Source: SSEF01 sp964398485 (GTDB lineage Bacteria; Patescibacteriota; Minisyncoccia; Moranbacterales; UBA1568). From it: a DNA stretch of 6,816 nucleotides. The translations under genes were made by a program, and so were the position numbers. Under the pieces are notes generated by a model. The model worked only from the letters and a program-made list of their open reading frames with translations. It did not search any database and was not told the origin of the DNA. How positions within the stretch are numbered: position 1 is the stretch's first letter; the number at the start of each line of letters is the position of its first letter. The stretch lies in NCBI GenBank assembly GCA_964398485.1, contig CAYNMD010000036.1, positions 1 through 6,816 on the forward strand, given 5' to 3'. This document shows positions 1 to 5,064 of the stretch, one piece after another.

Positions 1-669
1 ACCAATCCGCTTGATCCAGCAAGCTCTCATGTAGCCGCTCTCAAAACAGCAACTGATCCCGGTATCCTTGGCGAGAAGGACAAACGAGCGTGGTATTTTG
101 GTCGAGCTACCGGTATCGTGGCATTCATTCTTTTTACCCTCGTTGTTATCTACGGACTCCTCATGAAGAGTCAGATGCTCATCCGTCTTCTTCCCATGCC
201 GACACTCAATGCTGTGCATGAATACCTCAGTCTGTCGGCTCTTTCCATTGCCTTCTTACACATGCTCAGTTTTTTCTTCGATCGATACCTCCACATTAGC
301 CTCGTAGAAGCAGTGGTTCCTTTTTATCTTGAACGACCATTCTCTTCCGCTCTCGGACTCGATATTGGAGTTGCTGTAGGACTAGGTATTCTCGCCTTGT
401 ATCTCGCTCTGATTTTGGTATTTACATCACTCTATCGACACAAATTACCACTCAAGCTCTGGCGTGGCCTCCATTACCTCAGCTTCCTCTTCTACCTCCT
501 CATTATTCTCCACGGACTTTCAGCAGGGACAGACTCTACGAATTATTTAGTTCGGAGCATGTATCTGGGCTCATTCTTGATCGTCGTGATTCTCATTGGA
601 GTACGCATTGCTTCAGCTCTAAAACTCCGTCGAATGATTGCTGCCAATCAAAAAAGTGCTAACGTATAA
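1..669 (+). CDS. Ferric-reductase-like transmembrane haem protein, 5'-truncated by the window edge
   Basis: The frame is open from base 1 to the TAA at 667-669, so 222 residues of a longer protein are visible. The GTG at 118 is not the start: it falls inside the first membrane segment, and the preceding codons encode a typical lead-in (KRAWYFGRATGI). Several hydrophobic helices follow. Numbering from base 1, histidines H73 and H87 sit 14 residues apart, and H158 and H171 sit 13 apart. This paired-histidine pattern is that of the ferric reductase-like/cytochrome b membrane domain (YedZ/MsrQ, NOX type), where each pair ligates haem across the membrane. No flavin or NAD(P)H domain follows, since the protein ends in a short basic tail (RRMIAANQ). 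It is therefore probably a membrane electron carrier needing a partner, or the partner domain lies upstream. The role is inferred from topology and histidine spacing. The true substrate is unknown. Confidence 0.8.
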   Translation, partial: TNPLDPASSHVAALKTATDPGILGEKDKRAWYFGRATGIVAFILFTLVVIYGLLMKSQMLIRLLPMPTLNAVHEYLSLSALSIAFLHMLSFFFDRYLHISLVEAVVPFYLERPFSSALGLDIGVAVGLGILALYLALILVFTSLYRHKLPLKLWRGLHYLSFLFYLLIILHGLSAGTDSTNYLVRSMYLGSFLIVVILIGVRIASALKLRRMIAANQKSANV

Positions 670-670
670 T
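665..670 (+). promoter_or_regulatory. Possible -10 box (TATAAT) ahead of the DUF2892 gene
   Basis: A perfect TATAAT overlaps the stop codon of the upstream gene and would start transcription near 677, about 22 bases before the ATG at 699. No convincing -35 box lies at the right distance, so this may be chance in AT-rich sequence. The small gene could equally be read from the upstream promoter. Confidence 0.3.
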
Positions 671-698
671 AGAGTACGTAATTTTTAGTATATAAATT

Positions 699-932
699 AT
701 GCAGTGTAATGTTGGCGGTGTAGATCGTACACTCCGTTTTGTGGTAGGAGTAGCGATCATGGGAGCGGGTTTTTATTTTGGCAGCTGGTGGGGCATCATT
801 GGGCTCATAGTTTTTCTCACAGCTGTTTTCTCACGTTGCCCAGTCTATATTCCCTTCGGTATCTCCACTTGTAAAGTAACCTCATCAGAAACGCCAGCTA
901 CGCCAGCCAATGACTCTACCCCACAAGTGTAG
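699..932 (+). CDS. Small YgaP-type (DUF2892) inner-membrane protein
   Basis: This 77-residue protein begins with the family signature NVGGVDR (residues 4-10), followed by two hydrophobic segments (about 13-28 and 31-45) and the ending CPVYIPFGISTC. That layout is diagnostic of the DUF2892/YgaP-like transmembrane domain, which in E. coli YgaP is fused to a rhodanese domain but commonly stands alone, as here. A tail of about 18 residues rich in Ser, Thr and Pro follows and is probably disordered. The conserved cysteines (C3, C47, C58) are compatible with thiol or sulfur chemistry, but the biochemical role of the stand-alone form is not established. It lies 29 bp after the ferric-reductase-like gene on the same strand and is probably co-transcribed with it. 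There is no recognisable Shine-Dalgarno before the ATG. The family call is confident; the function is not. Confidence 0.85.
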   Translation: MQCNVGGVDRTLRFVVGVAIMGAGFYFGSWWGIIGLIVFLTAVFSRCPVYIPFGISTCKVTSSETPATPANDSTPQV

Positions 933-955
933 AAAAGCTGTGTGAAATAAAGAAG

Positions 956-990
956 CGCCCTGAACCAATTTGGCTTCGGGCGTTTTTTTT
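956..990 (+). terminator. Intrinsic terminator after the ferric reductase-DUF2892 pair
   Basis: CGCCC (956-960) plus GAA (962-964) pairs with TTC (975-977) and GGGCG (978-982), with a single T bulge. An inner CCA/TGG extends the stem. Eight T residues (983-990) follow directly. It sits 23 bases after the TAG of the DUF2892 gene and faces a minus-strand gene ending at 1014. On the minus strand the tail is only moderately T-rich, so it may work weakly in that direction too. Confidence 0.88.
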
Positions 991-1013
991 GACAGTCATG
1001 ATGCTGCTCCTTG

Positions 1014-1328
1014 TTATTCCGCAAATACATAACGATCAGGGAAGAGTCTCCCTAATCGAGGGTCATCAGAAAAAGAGGTGGCAACATCAACTTCGATAGG
1101 TCGGAAATAGGTCCGCTTGTCATGAGGATTCACATAGCGTATCCGAACTATATCACCTACCCGAATCAAATACGGATCCCAGGAAACAAGAGAGCCTCCT
1201 TCGTCGGTAAAGTAGAAACACTCAATGGGAAAATATTTCCCAATGGGATCATGTTTTCCTTGTGCCAAGACATAGAGTGGCGGTTTATCAATCGCCCGGA
1301 TGTATACAATACGATGATCTCTTGACAT
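1014..1328 (-). CDS. Hypothetical small soluble protein, 104 aa
   Basis: I do not recognise this protein. The start chosen is the ATG at 1328-1326 because GGGAG lies 8 bases upstream, the best ribosome-binding site in the window. An in-frame TTG at 1343 would place that site inside the gene. The product has no signal peptide or membrane segment. It is rich in Tyr, Arg and Asp, with alternating hydrophobic and charged stretches that suggest a small beta-rich fold: IVYIRAI near the N-terminus, then LIRVGDIVRIRYVNP around residues 59-73. The run VGDIVRIRY resembles strands seen in small barrel folds, but I would not assign a family on that. The gene converges on the terminator at 956-990. It is separated from the minus-strand genes behind it by another terminator, so it probably has its own promoter. 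Coding status is supported by the start signal and protein-like composition. Confidence 0.65.
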   Translation of the reverse strand: MSRDHRIVYIRAIDKPPLYVLAQGKHDPIGKYFPIECFYFTDEGGSLVSWDPYLIRVGDIVRIRYVNPHDKRTYFRPIEVDVATSFSDDPRLGRLFPDRYVFAE

Positions 1329-1336
1329 GCGTTTAT

Positions 1337-1341
1337 CTCCC
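1337..1341 (-). promoter_or_regulatory. Ribosome binding site GGGAG deciding the start at 1328
   Basis: On the minus strand GGGAG is followed by 8 bases and then ATG. It is the clearest Shine-Dalgarno in the window, and it favours the ATG start over the upstream TTG at 1343. Confidence 0.7.
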
Positions 1342-1355
1342 AAAGAACTGCTTCT

Positions 1356-1361
1356 ATAGTA
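1356..1361 (-). promoter_or_regulatory. Possible -10 box (TACTAT) for the 1328-1014 gene
   Basis: TACTAT on the minus strand matches five of six -10 consensus bases. It lies just downstream of the minus-strand terminator at 1402-1367 and would give a leader of about 20 bases containing the GGGAG site. No good -35 is visible at the expected distance. Confidence 0.3.
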
Positions 1362-1366
1362 CCTCG

Positions 1367-1402
1367 AAAAAAATCATCCCCAGAATGTCATTGCATCTGG
1401 GG
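1367..1402 (-). terminator. Intrinsic terminator of the minus-strand small-gene operon
   Basis: Read on the minus strand, CCCCAGA (1402-1396) pairs with TCTGGGG (1384-1378). ATG/CAT extends the stem past a one-base bulge, leaving a six-base loop. The stem is followed by ATGA and then seven T residues (1373-1367). It begins six bases after the TGA of the 67-residue ORF. The plus-strand side lacks a T tract, so the direction is clear. Its presence is the best evidence for a real minus-strand transcript over 1834-1408. Confidence 0.82.
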
Positions 1403-1407
1403 TGTAT

Positions 1408-1611
1408 TCAGGCGATCGTAGTCCTCTCGGGAGGGTTAGGGTGATAAGGCGTTGGTGCCTCACCAATGGGTCTGGTGATCTCCCTACTCCAGGGAGGGGG
1501 GCAGCAGTCATGCGGGGCCTCCACTGATATCAGCAGCCGACGGCAATCGTGGCAGTGATGGGCAATCGGATGATGAGGCCCGATCACCGGATGGTTATCG
1601 AGGATGAACAT
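1408..1611 (-). CDS. Tiny His/Cys/Pro-rich ORF, 67 aa, doubtful coding status
   Basis: Unrecognised. The ATG at 1611 lies inside the end of the preceding gene, overlapping it by 17 bases. A GGAG ten bases upstream could allow coupled translation. The product has 13 Pro, 8 His and 4 Cys among 67 residues. HHCHDC at residues 18-23 gives a CxxC pair (C20, C23), and HDCC at 34-37 supplies two more cysteines, so a small zinc site is conceivable. The second half (PPPW, then a Pro-rich tail) looks disordered. The DNA is distinctly GC-rich compared with its neighbours and contains adjacent inverted repeats (1452-1496), so the stretch could be the structured 3' end of the transcript rather than a gene. 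The TGA stop sits just before the terminator at 1402-1367, which fits a last gene in an operon. Confidence 0.42.
   Translation of the reverse strand: MFILDNHPVIGPHHPIAHHCHDCRRLLISVEAPHDCCPPPWSREITRPIGEAPTPYHPNPPERTTIA
1452..1496 (-). other. Cluster of adjacent, partly exclusive inverted repeats
   Basis: On the minus strand three stems occur in a row. CTCCCT/AGGGAG occupies 1496-1480. TCACCA/TGGTGA occupies 1478-1460 with a seven-base loop. TTGGTG/CACCAA occupies 1466-1452 with a three-base loop. The last two share bases 1460-1466 and cannot both form. The sequence is plain to see; any regulatory role is inference, since GC-rich sequence makes such repeats more likely by chance. Confidence 0.45.
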
Positions 1612-1834
1612 CGCGGTGTTTCTCCTTGAAGATTGATCTCAAGCACCAGTTACCGAAACCGAGAATGAGACCGTAAGCAATACTGGGAGCCCCATACACT
1701 TGCCACCACTCAGGTTGATTGAGGATGGCTGTCACAAAACAGGAGAGGACGCCACCCAGCGTGAGGAAGCGCCAGAGCGGTGTGATGAGTTCATCGAGCA
1801 CCGCTGTCCAAAAGCGAAGGAAGTTCACGAGCAA
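1595..1834 (-). CDS. Hypothetical small membrane protein with two predicted helices
   Basis: Unrecognised 79-residue protein (77 if GTG is used). Two hydrophobic segments are visible, about residues 20-39 (LWRFLTLGGVLSCFVTAIL) and 47-68 (ending NWCLRSIF). A basic C-terminal tail (KEKHRDVHPR) suggests that end faces the cytoplasm. The longest start is TTG at 1834, with a short GAG five bases upstream; the GTG at 1828 is an alternative. No ATG is available in frame before the upstream TGA. It is the first gene of a two-ORF minus-strand unit, overlapping the next ORF by 17 bases. A candidate promoter (1889-1861) would give a leader of about 20 bases. Each hydrophobic segment carries one cysteine (C32, C64). 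Two clean helices and an operon context support a real gene, but no function can be given. Confidence 0.6.
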   Translation of the reverse strand: MLVNFLRFWTAVLDELITPLWRFLTLGGVLSCFVTAILNQPEWWQVYGAPSIAYGLILGFGNWCLRSIFKEKHRDVHPR

Positions 1835-1860
1835 GCTTTCTCATGTTAAGGAATATCTTA

Positions 1861-1889
1861 TACCTAGCATTATGGAAAACACTTGTCAA
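1861..1889 (-). promoter_or_regulatory. Promoter of the minus-strand small-gene operon
   Basis: On the minus strand TTGACA (1889-1884, perfect -35) is followed by a 17-base spacer ending in TGC, then TAGGTA (1866-1861) as an extended -10. A TATAAG (1862-1857) four bases further on is an alternative -10 but leaves a 21-base spacer. Transcription would begin near 1855, about 20 bases before the TTG start at 1834. The -35 overlaps the -35 of the divergent engB promoter. Confidence 0.55.
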
Positions 1890-1916
1890 TAATAAAAAAA
1901 TATGTGATTATATAAA
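1883..1916 (+). promoter_or_regulatory. Promoter region of engB
   Basis: TTGTCA (1883-1888) lies 17 bases before GATTAT (1906-1911). The overlapping TTATATAAA stretch (1908-1916) offers other -10 registers with longer spacers. Any of these puts the transcript start only a few bases before the ATG at 1925. No Shine-Dalgarno is visible, so the mRNA may be leaderless or nearly so. Confidence 0.5.
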
Positions 1917-1924
1917 GAATCTCT

Positions 1925-2500
1925 ATGCAAATTCAATCTGCCACTTTTATCAAGGGGGTTATCGGCTCCGAAGGGTTACCCAAACCTATGCGTCCAACTA
2001 TTGCTATGTTTGGGCGTTCCAATGTGGGGAAATCAAGCATGGTGAATAAGCTCACACAAAGCAGTATTGCTCGAGCAAACAAAAAACCTGGCCGTACCAC
2101 AGAGATTAACTATTACCTTATCAATGAGAAATTCTATCTGGCCGATCTTCCTGGCTACGGATATGCCAAATTGCCGCCAGCTCTTCGTAATAAAATCTCG
2201 GGGTATCTTTCTTGGTTTGCCGCCGATAGACAACTTGATATAAGGCTTTCAGTATTGATTGTTGATGCTGCGGTAGGACCCAAGCCCCAAGACAAAGAGA
2301 TGTTTGACCTGCTTACAGAATATGGGAGGCCACTGGTAGTGGTGGCCAATAAAATTGATAAAGAAAATCAGAGCACCCTACAAAAAAACCTGGCCGACTG
2401 CCGCGCTCTTTTCCCTGAAACTACCATTATCCCTTTCTCAGCCAAGACAGGCAGGGGAGTAGATGCACTTATTAAGCTTGTCAGTGAATCTGTACAATAA
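1925..2500 (+). CDS. engB: EngB/YsxC/YihA ribosome-biogenesis GTP-binding protein
   Basis: This 191-residue protein is a single TRAFAC-class GTPase domain of the usual EngB length. All GTP-binding motifs are present: G1 GRSNVGKSS (30-38), G2 threonines at 58-59 in GRTTEINYY, G3 DLPGYGYAK (74-82), G4 NKID (142-145) and G5 SAK (172-174). The GRSNVGKSS and DLPGYGYAK forms are characteristic of EngB rather than Era or Der. EngB assists assembly of the large ribosomal subunit in the cytoplasm and is usually essential. The start MQIQSATFIK matches the normal N-terminus of the family. No Shine-Dalgarno precedes the ATG, and the promoter appears to end within about ten bases of it. The gene converges with the metallophosphoesterase gene, leaving 19 bp and no evident strong terminator between them. 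Nothing is missing, and it is the firmest housekeeping gene in the window. Confidence 0.97.
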   Translation: MQIQSATFIKGVIGSEGLPKPMRPTIAMFGRSNVGKSSMVNKLTQSSIARANKKPGRTTEINYYLINEKFYLADLPGYGYAKLPPALRNKISGYLSWFAADRQLDIRLSVLIVDAAVGPKPQDKEMFDLLTEYGRPLVVVANKIDKENQSTLQKNLADCRALFPETTIIPFSAKTGRGVDALIKLVSESVQ

Positions 2501-2519
2501 AATTCTTCTTCTAGAATGA

Positions 2520-3608
2520 CTAATCCCAGAAAGTGGTCATCGTCGCCCCCTTATCGGAAGAGCTGTCTTTCCCTTGACCTGAAAGAATGGACTTCTCGCG
2601 CTTAAAAATAAAATTATCTTCACCCCACTCAAGGTAAGCCCACTCTCCTTGAGAAACAGTAAAACTACCCAGGACATAATACTGTATGTTCGCTTCCTGA
2701 TGCTCCCCCCATTCATGGGTATCGCCTGAAATTGATACAATCTTTTTCCCAGATTCGCGGAGTATTGATTGGAGAGCTTCACGGTTTTTTATATCAAATA
2801 CTTTTCCATCACTTCGTGTATGCAAAAAAATAGGGAGCTCACTAAATATTACTACTTTAGTACGATTGGTGCGTTTAAGATCAGTTGAAAGCCAAGAAAG
2901 CTGCTTCTGGCTTATTGACCCATGATTACGAACCTTTTTATTGCGCGAATTTTCAATAGTTTGCCTCCGCTCTTCAAGTGCCTCTTTTGCTTGTTTTGTT
3001 ATCAGTAATTGTTCCTGTTGATCCTGAGTCAGTAGATCCCTGTAGGTCTTTGTTAATTGTTTGCAAGAGGGATCTTCACTGCATTTTCTGTGGATAGCGC
3101 CATCACCAGTTATATTGTCTAGTACTACTATATGCACATCTCTGACGTCGAAGGAATAATACGTTTTTGACATACCAGTTATCAGCTTCCATGTCTTGAG
3201 GGAATTGGCATCTTCAATATCATGATCTCCCAGCACATGGTAGAGAGGGGCTTTGGTTTTTAAGAGCCGAATAACATCAGCAAAGTCCTGATCGGCATTT
3301 TTTGAGCATTTACCAGTTCGTCGACTTGCATTATCACCAAGATCCATATTGAAATCAGTATCACGTCTATCGACATCTTTTACGAACTGCCTTACTAAAG
3401 CTTCATTGTAACTATTAATAGTATCAGCACTGCATTTATGAATATCAGAAATAATTGCAATTTTTACAGGATTAGTATACCTAGGCTGGTGAGACCAGGC
3501 TAATAAACAAAGTAAACTAAGAATAACCAAGATGCCTATTCCAAAAAAAGCTAAAGGCTGACACAATAGGGAGGAAAGTCGAGAGATAGTGTTTTTTGAT
3601 GATGACAT
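2520..3608 (-). CDS. Membrane-anchored calcineurin-like metallophosphoesterase with altered metal motifs
   Basis: The start chosen is the ATG at 3608, giving 362 residues. The frame stays open to 3725, but only this start places a signal anchor (residues 18-40) near the N-terminus and limits overlap with the divergent gene. AAGGA lies very close to this ATG. After the anchor come metallophosphoesterase motifs: SDIH (D55, H57), LGDN (D92, N93), GDHD (127-130), SELPIF (256-261) and SGDTH (294-298). The order and spacing fit a phosphohydrolase with a two-metal centre facing outside the membrane. The usual GNHD reads GDHD, the usual histidine before Pro in motif 4 is replaced by Glu (E257), and the last motif is GDTH rather than GHxH. 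A charged, probably helical insert (about 176-230) precedes GSISQKQLSWL. Cysteines 59, 101, 176 and 182 lie outside and could form disulfides. The substrate is unknown. Confidence 0.85.
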   Translation of the reverse strand: MSSSKNTISRLSSLLCQPLAFFGIGILVILSLLCLLAWSHQPRYTNPVKIAIISDIHKCSADTINSYNEALVRQFVKDVDRRDTDFNMDLGDNASRRTGKCSKNADQDFADVIRLLKTKAPLYHVLGDHDIEDANSLKTWKLITGMSKTYYSFDVRDVHIVVLDNITGDGAIHRKCSEDPSCKQLTKTYRDLLTQDQQEQLLITKQAKEALEERRQTIENSRNKKVRNHGSISQKQLSWLSTDLKRTNRTKVVIFSELPIFLHTRSDGKVFDIKNREALQSILRESGKKIVSISGDTHEWGEHQEANIQYYVLGSFTVSQGEWAYLEWGEDNFIFKREKSILSGQGKDSSSDKGATMTTFWD

Positions 3609-3621
3609 ATCCTTATTGTGT

Positions 3622-4701
3622 ATGATTCCCAGAGTTTCTCTTACTGAACTTCTTGTAATATTCAGTCTATTTTTTGGTATCCCAACTAATATCGTTTGGG
3701 CAAAGTCTTTTGCTTCATCCTGCACCGTCGATCCAGCACCTCATTCAAGTCCTTATTATTTTACATCCGTAAACTCTGCTCTGGAAGCCAACTGTCAAGC
3801 GATACGAGTAAATGAGGGGGTATACGATGAATCATTCACTCTCACAGAAGGAAAAACACTGAATGGAGTGAGTCCTGACAAGATCACTTTTACTGGAATA
3901 GTAACACTTGAAAATAGTACGACCCTCCAAGGGGTTACTATTGACAGGGGCGGAATAATAACTACATTAGATGCTGATACAGTAATAAATAATGTCTCCG
4001 TCACTAATAGTCCGGGAAACGGAATAGAGACAACTGGCTTAGGGAATCTTCATTTGACTGCATCAAAAATTATTCACTCAGCAAAAAAAGGGCTATACTT
4101 GCGCTGGGGAAAAACTATTTTTATAGACGATGTTCTTATTCAATCAAACATCGAGGAAGGGATAGATATCCACGGGAACACTGCGGGTTATATCATCAAT
4201 TCAAAGTTAGATAACAATGGTGAGAGTGGTGCTGAAATTATAGTGGCAGACGCCCGTATATTACTCAGTAATAACACGTTTTATAAAAACACCGCCCATG
4301 ACATTGCCTTTCAGTACTATCCCTACATTCCTGAACAAGGTAACATCAAGCTGATTCAAAATTTTTTCCAACCCTCTCCTGATTTACACCAAAAATCAAC
4401 AAATATAACTTGCAAAAGATCAAGCGGTGGTAAACTCAATAACGATGCTGGCTATTGGGAAAACTCACTTTTTATTTTTTCAAACACCGAGCCATACCAA
4501 CCATTTATCTCAAAAGATTGTTCTAATGTTACGGTAAATAACATAAGTAAGCAAGAAATTGATAATCTCTATAAAATAGCTTTAGAAAATTTTACCCCCG
4601 TCTCTATCCAAGAAAAAAAAAGAACACAGGGATTCCATAGAAGAAAAAACCAAATCCGAGCTACAGTCACTTTCAAAAGAAATTGGATTCATCTTGGATG
4701 A
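3622..4701 (+). CDS. Secreted right-handed beta-helix repeat protein, frame broken near the 3' end
   Basis: From the ATG at 3622 the protein opens with a signal peptide: R4, a hydrophobic core, and VWA at 25-27 as a likely cleavage site. A GTG at 3589 is an alternative start but would add a charged FFDDD stretch before it. Residues about 40-250 are built of short turns such as GVTIDRGGI, NNVSVTNSPGNGIET and NSKLDNNGESGAEI, the Asn/Gly-rich pattern of the pectate-lyase-like parallel beta-helix used in surface carbohydrate-active proteins and adhesins. Four cysteines (34, 58, 264, 300) are left after signal cleavage. No catalytic signature is recognised. After residue 333 the frame crosses an A9 run (4613-4621), and the remaining 26 residues (RTQGFHRRKN and on) are basic and unlike the rest. 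The better continuation is the +1 frame (4622-4990), for about 455 residues in total. The start lies 13 bp from the divergent metallophosphoesterase start. Confidence 0.82.
   Translation: MIPRVSLTELLVIFSLFFGIPTNIVWAKSFASSCTVDPAPHSSPYYFTSVNSALEANCQAIRVNEGVYDESFTLTEGKTLNGVSPDKITFTGIVTLENSTTLQGVTIDRGGIITTLDADTVINNVSVTNSPGNGIETTGLGNLHLTASKIIHSAKKGLYLRWGKTIFIDDVLIQSNIEEGIDIHGNTAGYIINSKLDNNGESGAEIIVADARILLSNNTFYKNTAHDIAFQYYPYIPEQGNIKLIQNFFQPSPDLHQKSTNITCKRSSGGKLNNDAGYWENSLFIFSNTEPYQPFISKDCSNVTVNNISKQEIDNLYKIALENFTPVSIQEKKRTQGFHRRKNQIRATVTFKRNWIHLG
4613..4621 (+). repeat. A9 homopolymer at the frame break of the beta-helix gene
   Basis: Nine A residues follow CCAAG and precede GAACAC. With eight A residues the frame would run QEKK then EHRDSIEEK and continue to the TAA at 4990. 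With nine it ends at the TGA at 4699. Runs of this length are prone to polymerase slippage in the cell and to indel errors in sequencing. Confidence 0.9.
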
Positions 4702-4990
4702 GTGGCAATCTATTAAAGAAAATACTGAGAAGCATTCCTTTAAGAGATGGTTTTTTGGTTACGCAGAATCCGAACAAGATATGGCAAAAAAACTTAGGAA
4801 GCGATCAGAAAGAGCAAGACTCCAGACTGAAACGCTGCTGCAAAAGACCTACAATCCTCAATCGCGACAAGAGACTGTTAATTTTTATCAAATGCTTTCA
4901 GATAAAATAACAACCCTCGAGGAGATGATTGATATAATGCATCAGCATACAGGGATACTATCCTCATTCCTTTCATGGAAGAATAAGTAA
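4622..4990 (+). CDS. Displaced C-terminal part of the beta-helix protein (helical, charged)
   Basis: This frame is open from 4586 to the TAA at 4988-4990. From 4622 on it encodes 122 residues with strong protein character: EHRDSIEEKTKSELQSLSKE, then a Trp/Phe patch (HSFKRWFFGY), a basic helix (KKLRKRSERARLQ) and a final heptad-like helix around LEEMIDIMHQH. It looks largely alpha-helical or coiled-coil, with no membrane segment. No ATG, GTG or Shine-Dalgarno precedes it. The first conventional start is a TTG at 4694, which would discard well-formed upstream residues. The simplest reading is that this is the native end of the beta-helix protein, separated by one base at the A9 run. The alternatives are a true frameshift mutation or a separate gene using the TTG. 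A beta-helix followed by a helical tail is a plausible surface-protein layout, but I recognise no named domain. Confidence 0.65.
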   Translation, partial: EHRDSIEEKTKSELQSLSKEIGFILDEWQSIKENTEKHSFKRWFFGYAESEQDMAKKLRKRSERARLQTETLLQKTYNPQSRQETVNFYQMLSDKITTLEEMIDIMHQHTGILSSFLSWKNK

Positions 4991-5023
4991 ATGCTCTATT
5001 GACATTTATTGATATTTATCTTC

Positions 5024-5052
5024 TTGTATTTTTATAGGAACAGTGCTAGGAT
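5024..5052 (+). promoter_or_regulatory. Candidate promoter upstream of the 5065 gene
   Basis: TTGTAT (5024-5029), a 17-base spacer ending in TGC, and TAGGAT (5047-5052) form an extended -10 promoter like the TGC-TAGGTA seen at 1869-1861 on the minus strand. Other -35-like boxes, TTGACA (4999-5004) and TTGATA (5009-5014), lie further upstream and could pair with TATAGG (5033-5038). The first option puts the transcript start about six bases before the ATG. Confidence 0.4.
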
Positions 5053-5064
5053 GCTGTTCAACCT

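Noticed and set aside
118..120. GTG at 118 as the start of the ferric-reductase-like gene
   Set aside because: The frame is open to base 1, and the codon lies inside the first membrane segment; the preceding residues are a normal lead-in.
1329..1343. TTG start at 1343 for the minus-strand 104-residue gene
   Set aside because: It places the clear GGGAG ribosome-binding site inside the gene. The ATG at 1328 is correctly spaced.
2501..2519. Hairpin ATTCT/AGAAT between engB and the metallophosphoesterase as a terminator
   Set aside because: The stem is only five weak pairs and no T tract follows on either strand.
3609..3725. N-terminal extension of the metallophosphoesterase to 3725
   Set aside because: It would overlap the signal-peptide region of the beta-helix gene and bury the signal anchor. 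The ATG at 3608 puts the anchor at residues 18-40.
4683..4910. A separate plus-strand ORF of 75 residues
   Set aside because: It overlaps the stronger frame at 4622-4990, and its composition is not protein-like.
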